Part shown: piece by piece, positions 1 to 5,178 of the stretch
How positions within the stretch are numbered: position 1 is the stretch's first letter
How the letters are laid out: the number at the start of each line of letters is the position of its first letter
Made by a program: the position numbers and the translations under genes
NCBI GenBank assembly: GCA_964553915.1
Contig: CAZKMM010000085.1
Location: 1-11,450, forward strand
DNA: 11,450 nucleotides
Direction: 5' to 3'
Source: CAZKMM01 sp964553915
GTDB taxonomy: Bacteria; RBG-13-61-14; DRUE01
Notes under the pieces: generated by a model
What the model saw: the letters and a program-made list of their open reading frames with translations, nothing else
The model's database searches: none
What the model was told of the DNA's origin: nothing

Positions 1-20
1 ACCGACTGAGCTACTGGAAA
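1..20 (-). tRNA. 5' end of a tRNA gene, cut by the left window edge
   Basis: Read on the minus strand, these bases give an acceptor-strand-like TTTCCAG, then TA (positions 8-9) and a consensus D-arm start, GCTCAGTCGGT. The rest of the gene lies outside the window, so the anticodon cannot be read. A U at position 1 occurs in some bacterial tRNAs, notably tRNA-Asn, but that identity is only a guess. A well-placed promoter lies directly upstream (32-59), which supports a transcribed gene. The alternative is that this copy is decayed like its duplicate at 214-254. Confidence 0.45.
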
Positions 21-55
21 AGCCGGCGACAACAATAGCAATTTTTTAATTTTTG
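1..55. repeat. Direct repeat, left copy (exact match to 235-289)
   Basis: All 55 bases are identical to 235-289, an offset of 234 bp. The repeat holds the 5' end of a tRNA and most of its promoter on the minus strand. Since the window begins inside the repeat, its true left end is unknown. To the right the match degrades after a one-base indel (TCAAG here, CAAG in the other copy). Confidence 0.95.
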
Positions 56-59
56 TCAA
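32..59 (-). promoter_or_regulatory. Sigma70-type promoter for the left tRNA copy
   Basis: On the minus strand a perfect -35 box, TTGACA (54-59), is followed by a 16-bp spacer and TATTGT (32-37) as -10. The A/T-rich spacer and the expected start about 7 bases further on (near 25) would leave only a few leader bases before the tRNA 5' end near position 20. That spacing is normal for a tRNA promoter. Confidence 0.55.
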
Positions 60-117
60 GGGGGATTTGGCGGTGGTGGAAAAGGCACTTAATCTCTAAA
101 ACCACAAAATTCTACTA

Positions 118-136
118 ATTGAGCTCTGAGCTCAAT
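118..136. repeat. 19-bp perfect palindrome, possible hairpin or operator
   Basis: Two 9-base arms (ATTGAGCTC and GAGCTCAAT) flank a single central T. There is no T-run on either side, so it is not an intrinsic terminator. On the minus strand it directly follows a D-arm-like string (CCAGCGGTTAGTATC), so it may be the hairpin of a decayed tRNA. An operator is the other possibility. No protein-coding gene lies close enough to say which. Confidence 0.5.
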
Positions 137-213
137 GATACTAACCGCTGGATTGACTGCGCAGGATGTAAAGATAACAAGGCAGAGTAGAGTTAATCCG
201 ACCAGGTGGTTAA

Positions 214-254
214 TCCCGCGTTCCGCGGGACTCTACCGACTGAGCTACTGGAAA
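214..254 (-). pseudogene. Degenerate tRNA copy (5' half only)
   Basis: On the minus strand from 254 the sequence reads TTTCCAG, TA and a full D-arm (GCTCAGTCGGTAGAG), then a perfect hairpin TCCCGCG-GAA-CGCGGGA (230-214) where the anticodon arm should be. In a tRNA fold the seven-base loop would be CGGAACG, with G instead of the invariant U at position 33. No TTCGA-type T-arm or matching acceptor 3' strand follows. I read this as a duplicated tRNA whose 3' half is lost or scrambled. A non-tRNA small RNA or an assembly artefact in a tRNA cluster cannot be ruled out. Confidence 0.45.
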
Positions 255-289
255 AGCCGGCGACAACAATAGCAATTTTTTAATTTTTG
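235..289. repeat. Direct repeat, right copy (exact match to 1-55)
   Basis: Identical over 55 bases to the left edge of the window. The minus-strand promoter it carries is weaker than in the left copy. Loss of one T just past the repeat changes the -35 from TTGACA to TTGCAA (287-292) and cuts the spacer to the TATTGT -10 (266-271) from 16 to 15 bp. The identical core with decayed flanks suggests a fairly recent duplication. Confidence 0.95.
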
Positions 290-415
290 CAAGAGCGGGC
301 AAAAAGCAGATATTTCCCATATCAGCTCATCAATCCCCAGATTTTACTGAGTTTCCCAATCCCGGTGTAAAAATCAAGCGAAAAGAAAATTCTTTAGTAA
401 TTTTCCTCTTAAAGA
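290..415. other. Non-coding stretch, nothing recognised
   Basis: A/T-rich spacer between the tRNA repeat and the promoter candidate of the first plus-strand operon. I see no supported open frame, no hairpin followed by a T-run, and no riboswitch signature I can recognise. Confidence 0.5.
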
Positions 416-444
416 TTGACGAAAGACAATTCTGGTGCTTAAAT
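416..444 (+). promoter_or_regulatory. Candidate promoter of the folate/one-carbon operon
   Basis: TTGACG (416-421) is five of six bases of the -35 consensus. After 17 bp comes TTAAAT (439-444), four of six of the -10 consensus. It is the best match upstream of the first plus-strand gene and would give a leader of about 35 bases. The -10 is weak, so this is a candidate only. Confidence 0.35.
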
Positions 445-485
445 AACTTAAATAATTTGAACCACAAGGTTCTTTATCAAGTGGA

Positions 486-1289
486 ATGGCAAGGATATAC
501 AGGTTAAATTTTTTTCCTGCTCAGGAAAAGGAGCGAATATATCGGCTTTTGGTTCCGGAGAAGGTTTTTCAGCTCTTTGGCATAGACCCACAGACGGGCA
601 GAAATCAGCAGGGAGAGAAAGTGGTGGTTTATGAGTGTGCAGAGGGGAGCAGTGAGGCGAGCGTGGAGGTAAAGGCTCGTCCTGATGACCAGGACCCGAT
701 TTTTTACATTGAGGTAAGCGACTCCCGGGACCTGGTTCAGCTCCAGTGGGATTTTATTTTAATCAATGATATTCGTGCTCCCCGCTTCAATACAGATATT
801 ACTGCTGATGGCAAAGACCGCTGGCTTCACTGGGAGACCCGGAATATCCCGGAGGAGCTTAAAGCAATGCGGGCCGGGCTGGCTCCCGGACAGGTAAGAC
901 CAGGACTGAGATTGATGAAAGACTTAAATCAATGCCTGGACCAATTCTGCCAGGCTCTCGGGCTGAAAAGCATTTTTATGGAGGCGCTTTTTTACCATAA
1001 TGCCATTGCTTATGAACGGCATGGGTTTCGCTATTTTCAGGGAGAAGAGCGGATGCGGAAGATAGATAAGGAGTTTCGCCCGAAAGGAAGGCTTTTTGAG
1101 CTTTTAGATGATAGTCCTTTTCGGAGGCGGGCTTTTTATAATACAATTAGGGGAAGGAGCTGGGCGATTCATGATGGAATTTTGGAGGAACTGGCGGATC
1201 CGGAAATAGGAAGCTGGACTCCGCCCAAGATGTATCGGATGGTGGGAAAATATTTTCAGACCGATACCTTTCCCGGAGGAATTTATTAG
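486..1289 (+). CDS. Unrecognised protein with a GNAT-like C-terminal segment
   Basis: This 267-residue soluble protein has no signal peptide or membrane segment. I do not recognise the N-terminal half (1-135), which is charged and looks alpha/beta. Around residues 145-182 it reads like the last part of a GNAT acetyltransferase fold: a helix, a strand (SIFMEALFY, 162-170) and NAIAYERHGFRYF (172-184), the usual place where GNATs have an Ala...Tyr-x-x-x-Gly-Phe motif. No clear acetyl-CoA-binding Q/R-x-x-G-x-G/A loop is visible, so activity is unproven. The start has only a weak upstream GTGGA; a stop at 453 in the same frame limits alternatives. It is first in an operon and lies 11 bp before glyA, with its stop codon touching the glyA ribosome binding site. 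That hints at a pterin or amino-acid role, but this is inference. Confidence 0.8.
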   Translation: MARIYRLNFFPAQEKERIYRLLVPEKVFQLFGIDPQTGRNQQGEKVVVYECAEGSSEASVEVKARPDDQDPIFYIEVSDSRDLVQLQWDFILINDIRAPRFNTDITADGKDRWLHWETRNIPEELKAMRAGLAPGQVRPGLRLMKDLNQCLDQFCQALGLKSIFMEALFYHNAIAYERHGFRYFQGEERMRKIDKEFRPKGRLFELLDDSPFRRRAFYNTIRGRSWAIHDGILEELADPEIGSWTPPKMYRMVGKYFQTDTFPGGIY

Positions 1290-1295
1290 GGGGAG
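1289..1295 (+). promoter_or_regulatory. Ribosome binding site of glyA
   Basis: GGGGGAG ends five bases before the ATG at 1301. It begins on the last base of the preceding TAG stop, so the two genes are probably translated as a coupled pair. Confidence 0.7.
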
Positions 1296-1300
1296 AGAAA

Positions 1301-2590
1301 ATGTATGAGAGGAATGTTGAGCGGGTGGAGCAACTGGTTCAGGAGCAGAACCAGTGGCGGATGGAGACGGTTAATTTAATTGCCAGCGAGAATGTGATGA
1401 GCCGGCGGGCACGGGAGGTGATGGGCTCGGATTTCTGCCATCGTTATGCGGAAGGTCATCCTGGAGAGCGGTATTATCAGGGCACCGAGAAGATAGATGA
1501 GATAGAAATGCGGGTAAAACAGCATTTAAAGGCACTTTTTGCCTGCCGGCACATAGATGTCCGCCCGATTTCTGGCACGGTGGCAAATGATGCGGTATTT
1601 TCCCGGTATATTAAGCCCGGGGATATTGTGATGGTAAATTCTACTTCTGGCGGTGGGCATATCAGCCATCATAAGCAGGGCTCAGTGGGGAAATATACCT
1701 CTAATATTATCAATTTTCCTTTAACTGATGATGGTTATCATATAGATGTCAAGGAGACCATCCGGATTCTGGAGCGGGTGCCGGTTAAAGTGATGATTAT
1801 GGGAAAGAGCCTTTATTTATTTCCTGACCCGGTCAAGGAATTGGCTCCGATTTGCAAGGAGCTGGGGATTGTTTTGATTTATGATGCGGCGCATGTTCTG
1901 GGCTTGATTGCCGGGAAAAAATTTCACAACCCGCTCAAAGAAGGGGCGCATATCATCACTGCCAGCACCCATAAGACCTTTTTCGGTTCCCAGCGAGGGG
2001 TGATTTACAGCAATATGAAGGATTCGGAATGGGCAATGATTGATAAAGGAGCATTTCCGGGAAGCTCCAGCAATCATCACCTGGATACCCTGGTTTCTCT
2101 GGCAATTACCGCTTATGAGTTTCTGGAATACGGTGAGGAATACGCAGACCAGGTAGTAAAAAACGCTAAAGCTCTGGCAAAGGCTCTGGATGAGCGGGGC
2201 TTTCAGGTAGAAGGCAGGGAATTTGGTTATACTGAAAGCCATCAGATTGCAGTGAATGTTCGGGAGCTGGGCGGAGGTGACGAGGTAGCAAGAATTCTCA
2301 AGGACAATCATATCATTTTAAATATGAATCTACTTCCTTTTGACCCGCTGGAGCTGGTGACCAATCCGAGCGGGATTCGGATTGGAGTGCAGGAGATGAC
2401 CCGGTTCGGGATGAAGGAAAAGGAGATGGAGGTAATTGCGGAGTTTTTCAAGCGCTGTTTATTTGACGGGGAATATATTGGCGATGAGGTTCAGGAATTC
2501 CGCCGGCAGTATCAGGTGGTTCATTACTCCTTTGACCCGGAGTATCTGGATTTGCGGGCAAAATCCAGGGCACAGGTGGTAAAAAGTTAA
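1301..2590 (+). CDS. glyA: Serine hydroxymethyltransferase, divergent (archaeal-like)
   Basis: This PLP enzyme interconverts serine and glycine while loading one-carbon units onto a reduced pterin. At 429 residues it has normal family length. Visible signatures are NLIASEN (25-31), YAEGHPGERYYQG (49-61; Glu51 and the Tyr pair line pterin and substrate sites), SGTVAND (91-97), YDAAHVLG (194-201; Asp195 and His198 hold PLP), the Schiff-base lysine in STHKTFFG (Lys225), and SGIRIGVQEMTRFGM (357-371; Arg360 should bind the substrate carboxylate). The strings THKTFFGSQRG and GIRIGVQEMTRFGM differ from the usual bacterial THKTL.GPRGG and R.GTPA.T.RG forms and remind me of archaeal SHMTs. That is from memory, not alignment. 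It sits between a GNAT-like protein and two pterin genes and overlaps the next gene by one base. Confidence 0.93.
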   Translation: MYERNVERVEQLVQEQNQWRMETVNLIASENVMSRRAREVMGSDFCHRYAEGHPGERYYQGTEKIDEIEMRVKQHLKALFACRHIDVRPISGTVANDAVFSRYIKPGDIVMVNSTSGGGHISHHKQGSVGKYTSNIINFPLTDDGYHIDVKETIRILERVPVKVMIMGKSLYLFPDPVKELAPICKELGIVLIYDAAHVLGLIAGKKFHNPLKEGAHIITASTHKTFFGSQRGVIYSNMKDSEWAMIDKGAFPGSSSNHHLDTLVSLAITAYEFLEYGEEYADQVVKNAKALAKALDERGFQVEGREFGYTESHQIAVNVRELGGGDEVARILKDNHIILNMNLLPFDPLELVTNPSGIRIGVQEMTRFGMKEKEMEVIAEFFKRCLFDGEYIGDEVQEFRRQYQVVHYSFDPEYLDLRAKSRAQVVKS

Positions 2591-2958
2591 TGTGGCAGAT
2601 TAAGATAATTGATTGGTTCAGTGCCGGGCATCAACTTCGGGGGTATCAGGGAAGGTGTGAGGCTCTGCACGGACATAATTTTCGGGTGGAGGTAGTGGTA
2701 GAGGGAGAGGAGCTGGATAAATGTGGATTACTAATAGATTTTAAAGAGCTGAAAAAATTTTTGAGCCAAATTCTGGAAGAGCTGGACCATACCCATTTAA
2801 ACCAACTTCCCCCATTTGAGCAGGAAAATCCCAGCTCAGAAAATCTGGCAAAATATATTTTTGAGAAATTAAGTGCTCTTCTTCCTTCTATGGTGAATTT
2901 AAAGGAAGTTTGGGTCTGGGAATCAGAAAAAGCAGGAGCGGGCTATTTTCATTCCTAG
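2590..2958 (+). CDS. 6-pyruvoyl-tetrahydropterin synthase family protein (PTPS-I/III-like or QueD)
   Basis: This small zinc enzyme of 122 residues acts on dihydroneopterin triphosphate. Its zinc ligands are His14 (SAGHQL), His27 and His29 (LHGHNF). The catalytic Cys23 is followed by Glu24, giving Cys-Glu-x-x-His-Gly-His. Further family marks are LLIDF (47-51), the LDH triad element (65-67), NPSSENLA (80-87) and Glu111 near the C-terminus. QueD proteins use the Cys to make 6-carboxy-tetrahydropterin for queuosine. PTPS paralogues in which Glu replaces or accompanies the Cys have been described as making 6-hydroxymethyl-dihydropterin, bypassing FolB. With FolE2 and SHMT next door, a folate role is favoured, but some ordinary QueDs also carry Glu here. 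The ATG overlaps the glyA TAA (TAATG), with AGGTGG at 2574-2579 inside glyA as a likely Shine-Dalgarno. Confidence 0.88.
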   Translation: MWQIKIIDWFSAGHQLRGYQGRCEALHGHNFRVEVVVEGEELDKCGLLIDFKELKKFLSQILEELDHTHLNQLPPFEQENPSSENLAKYIFEKLSALLPSMVNLKEVWVWESEKAGAGYFHS

Positions 2959-2980
2959 CGGTCAGCAGGCTCCAGCAGTT

Positions 2981-2988
2981 GGGAGGAG
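2981..2988 (+). promoter_or_regulatory. Ribosome binding site of folE2
   Basis: GGGAGGAG sits six bases before the ATG at 2995, a near-perfect anti-16S match. The 36-bp gap between the PTPS gene and folE2 holds no clear terminator or promoter, so folE2 is probably on the same transcript. Confidence 0.75.
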
Positions 2989-2994
2989 CAAAAA

Positions 2995-3789
2995 ATGGAA
3001 AGGGATGTGCAGAACCAATTAGACCATCGCCAGATTCCCATTAACCGGGTTGGGGTAAAAGATGTTCACTACCCGATTATTGTTCTGGACAAGACTAACA
3101 AAACCCAGCCCACCGTTGCCCGGGTGAATATGTTTGTCAACTTACCGCATCAATTTAAAGGCACCCATATGAGCCGGTTTATAGAAATTTTGAACCAGCA
3201 TCGGGGCAGGATTAGTCTTCATAATTTTCATCAGATTTTAGATGATTTGATTAAAAGTTTAGAGGCAAAAGAAGCCCGGGTGGAAATGGAATTTCCTTAT
3301 TTTATCCGCAAGCAAGCACCGGTGAGCGGAGAAGAAAGCCTGATGGAATATCTCTGCCGGTATATTGGAGAGAGAAAAGACGGGAAGGAGGAATTTTTTG
3401 TCGGGATTGCGGTGCCGGTTCTCACCCTTTGCCCCTGCTCCAAAGAGATGTGCGAGCGCTCCGCTCATAATCAGAGAGGAAAAGTCACCGTAACCTTAAA
3501 GTATAAAAAATTTTTCTGGATTGAAGACATCGTGGAGTTGATTGAACAATCCGCCAGTGCCCCGGTCTATGCCCTTTTAAAACGGGAAGATGAAAAATAT
3601 CTCACTGAGCTGGCTTATGAAAATCCTCGCTTTGTGGAGGATGTGGTTCGGGAGGTGACCTTAAAGCTGAAAGAGAGCGGGAACTTTCCCTGGTTTCGGG
3701 TGGAGGCGGAGAATTATGAAAGCATCCATAATCATAATGCCTATGCAATGGTGGAATGGGGCGAGGAGGAGGAAAAAAACCGGGATTAA
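2995..3789 (+). CDS. folE2: GTP cyclohydrolase FolE2 (type IB)
   Basis: This enzyme converts GTP to 7,8-dihydroneopterin triphosphate, the first step of folate (and, through QueD, queuosine) synthesis. The COG1469 signatures are all present over 264 residues: GVKDVHYPI (20-28), KGTHMSRF (55-62), PVLTLCPCSK (141-150), SAHNQRG (156-162), LKREDEKYLTELAYENPRF (195-213) and ESIHNHNA (242-249). The four metal ligands known in Neisseria FolE2 (Cys147, His159, Glu201, His246) have counterparts at Cys146, His158, Glu200 and His245, one residue offset throughout, so the enzyme should be active. It is unrelated in sequence to the zinc-dependent FolE. The archaeal relative MptA is an alternative label, but the motif set fits the bacterial enzyme. 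The gene ends the operon and its stop overlaps the convergent pgsA stop. Confidence 0.96.
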   Translation: MERDVQNQLDHRQIPINRVGVKDVHYPIIVLDKTNKTQPTVARVNMFVNLPHQFKGTHMSRFIEILNQHRGRISLHNFHQILDDLIKSLEAKEARVEMEFPYFIRKQAPVSGEESLMEYLCRYIGERKDGKEEFFVGIAVPVLTLCPCSKEMCERSAHNQRGKVTVTLKYKKFFWIEDIVELIEQSASAPVYALLKREDEKYLTELAYENPRFVEDVVREVTLKLKESGNFPWFRVEAENYESIHNHNAYAMVEWGEEEEKNRD

Positions 3790-4424
3790 GAGCCTTTTTT
3801 CTTCAGCACAGACCAGAAGCGATAAAAATAATCCGCACCAGACCAGAGAGTAAAAATAAACGCAACAACAAAAAAAACCATCCCAATGGCATAAATATTT
3901 ATCCTTCCGATCGGATAGTAGATAATAATAAACCCCAGACTCAAAACCTGAAAAAAGGTTTTATATTTTCCCAGCTGAGAGGCGCTGATGACAATTCCCT
4001 CCGAGCTGGCAATGGAGCGAAGTGAGGTAATTGCCAGCTCCCGGGCTAAAATTACCACCACCATCCAGCCAGGAAGACGGTTTAATTCCACCAGCATTAC
4101 CATTGTTCCCAGCACCAGAATTTTGTCTGCCAGCGGGTCCAGGAGCTTTCCCAGATTGGTCACCAGCTGATATTTTCGGGCAAGCCAGCCATCTAAAAGG
4201 TCTGTAAGAGAGGCAAGGACAAAAAGCACCCCGGCTAAAACACAAAAAAGCCGGTTCAATCCCTGAGGAGAAACCGGGGTTAATTCCAGCCAGTTCACCT
4301 CTCTGCTCTCCGGCTTGACCAGCCAGAGAAAAACCAGAACCGCAGGAACTAAAACAATCCTGAATCCGGTCAGGATATTAGCAATATTAAGAAGCCGGGG
4401 AGGTTGTGAATTAGCTCGGCTCAT
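3786..4424 (-). CDS. pgsA: CDP-diacylglycerol-glycerol-3-phosphate 3-phosphatidyltransferase
   Basis: This inner-membrane enzyme makes phosphatidylglycerol phosphate from CDP-diacylglycerol and glycerol-3-phosphate. The CDP-alcohol phosphotransferase motif D-x2-DG-x2-AR-x8-G-x3-D-x3-D is complete: Asp75, Asp78-Gly79, Ala82-Arg83, Gly92, Asp96 and Asp100. The N-terminal NIANILTGFRI (13-23) is typical of PgsA, and several hydrophobic helices follow over 212 residues. A polar loop at about 37-57 between the first two helices looks longer than usual. The substrate assignment rests on overall resemblance to PgsA; other CDP-alcohol transferases share the motif. The start lies nine bases after the transglycosylase stop and has no visible Shine-Dalgarno, so translation may depend on coupling. 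The 3' end converges on folE2 with the two TAA stops sharing one TTAA. Confidence 0.93.
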   Translation of the reverse strand: MSRANSQPPRLLNIANILTGFRIVLVPAVLVFLWLVKPESREVNWLELTPVSPQGLNRLFCVLAGVLFVLASLTDLLDGWLARKYQLVTNLGKLLDPLADKILVLGTMVMLVELNRLPGWMVVVILARELAITSLRSIASSEGIVISASQLGKYKTFFQVLSLGFIIIYYPIGRINIYAIGMVFFVVAFIFTLWSGADYFYRFWSVLKKKGS

Positions 4425-4433
4425 TTTATAAAG

Positions 4434-5066
4434 CTATTTTCTTTTTATCACTCGCTCGGAAATAATCTCCACCCTGCTTTTTTTCTGAAGCAGGCGAACC
4501 GCTTCTTCTTTATAACGCTTCTGCCGTTCCAGAACCTTTTTCACATAATTTTTTGTTTCCGGATAAGGAGGAATCCCCTGATATTTATCCACTGCCGAGG
4601 GTCCGGCATTATAAGCCGCCAGTGCCAGTTTAACATTGCCTTTGTATTTAACCAGCAGAGCCTTAAAATAAGCCACCCCGGCAAAAATATTATCCCGAGG
4701 ATGAAAAGGATTAACCAGCCGAAACATCTGGGCGGTCTCGGGCATTAACTGCATCAGTCCCCGGGCACCTTTTCTGCTCACCGCATAGGGGTCATAATCA
4801 CTTTCTACCTTGATCATTGCCCGGATTAAATCTTTATCTACCCCGTAATACACGCTTGCCTCTTTTATGTAAAGGTCAAAGTTAATGTTCAGCTCTTTCT
4901 TAATTGCGGGAAGATTTTTATCGGACCAGACCATTACTTTATCATATTTTTCATTGGTTCGCTTATCGCTGAAATGATAAACCCCATTCTCATCCACATA
5001 ATAATAAAGTGCCCCGGCTTTAAGAATCAGGGGGATAAACATAATCAGCCAGAAAATTCTTTTCAT
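4434..5066 (-). CDS. Membrane-anchored lytic transglycosylase (GH23/Slt type, with DUF4124-like domain)
   Basis: This protein should cleave the glycan strands of peptidoglycan in the periplasm. The 210 residues begin with a hydrophobic signal or anchor (3-20, no lipobox cysteine). A short YYYVDENGVYHFSDK segment (21-35) typical of DUF4124 follows. The Slt domain runs from about 64 to 185: catalytic Glu88 in KVESDYDPYAVS, then GARGLMQLMPETA (about 95-107), and ALAAYNAGP (about 148-156). The tail is basic. DUF4124-Slt pairs are common in Gram-negative bacteria, which supports that type of envelope. The start is fixed by the signal peptide, yet no Shine-Dalgarno precedes it and a candidate promoter ends seven bases upstream, so the message could be leaderless. 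It is followed by pgsA in the same direction. Confidence 0.95.
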   Translation of the reverse strand: MKRIFWLIMFIPLILKAGALYYYVDENGVYHFSDKRTNEKYDKVMVWSDKNLPAIKKELNINFDLYIKEASVYYGVDKDLIRAMIKVESDYDPYAVSRKGARGLMQLMPETAQMFRLVNPFHPRDNIFAGVAYFKALLVKYKGNVKLALAAYNAGPSAVDKYQGIPPYPETKNYVKKVLERQKRYKEEAVRLLQKKSRVEIISERVIKRK

Positions 5067-5073
5067 CTTTTTT

Positions 5074-5103
5074 ATTTTAACCGAGAATTGAGTTAAAAAT
5101 CAA
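5074..5103 (-). promoter_or_regulatory. Candidate promoter of the transglycosylase-pgsA unit
   Basis: On the minus strand TTGATT (5098-5103), an 18-bp spacer and TAAAAT (5074-5079) form a plausible sigma70 promoter. The -10 ends only seven bases before the ATG, so transcription would begin at or next to the start codon. It lies back to back with the purD promoter in the same 112-bp divergent gap. Confidence 0.45.
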
Positions 5104-5123
5104 ATGATTGGATTTCTTCCCGC

Positions 5124-5151
5124 TTGACCCCTCACTCAGAGTTTTTAAAAT
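5124..5151 (+). promoter_or_regulatory. Sigma70-type promoter of purD
   Basis: TTGACC (5124-5129, five of six) and TAAAAT (5146-5151, five of six) are separated by 16 bp. The predicted start near 5158 leaves a leader of about 20 bases that contains the GGAGGA ribosome binding site. I see no PurR-like palindrome or purine riboswitch in the short leader. Confidence 0.6.
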
Positions 5152-5168
5152 AGGGGAAAAACTGCTCT

Positions 5169-5174
5169 GGAGGA
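5169..5174 (+). promoter_or_regulatory. Ribosome binding site of purD
   Basis: GGAGGA lies four bases before the ATG at 5179. It fixes the start directly before the MKVLVVGGGGREHA N-terminus expected for PurD. Confidence 0.75.
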
Positions 5175-5178
5175 AGTT

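Noticed and set aside
214..230. Intrinsic terminator hairpin
   Set aside because: The stem is GC-rich and perfect but no T-run follows on either strand.
1..289. CRISPR-like repeat pair
   Set aside because: Only two copies are visible, the spacing is 179 bp, and the repeat content is a tRNA 5' end with its promoter.
1817..2311. 164-residue open frame on the minus strand
   Set aside because: It lies wholly within glyA, whose motifs are unmistakable. The antisense translation has no family features and no ribosome binding site.
2995..3789. Archaeal MptA (GTP cyclohydrolase producing the cyclic phosphate)
   Set aside because: The full set of bacterial FolE2 motifs and metal ligands is present. 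The archaeal-like SHMT nearby is not enough to change the call.
3756..4025. 89-residue plus-strand open frame after folE2
   Set aside because: It is antisense to the C-terminal helices of pgsA and starts inside folE2 in another frame. The composition (Asn, Lys, Arg-rich) is that of a shadow frame.
5067..5178. Purine riboswitch or PurR operator before purD
   Set aside because: The purD leader is only about 20 bases and the gap holds two promoters. No aptamer-sized structure or palindromic operator was found.
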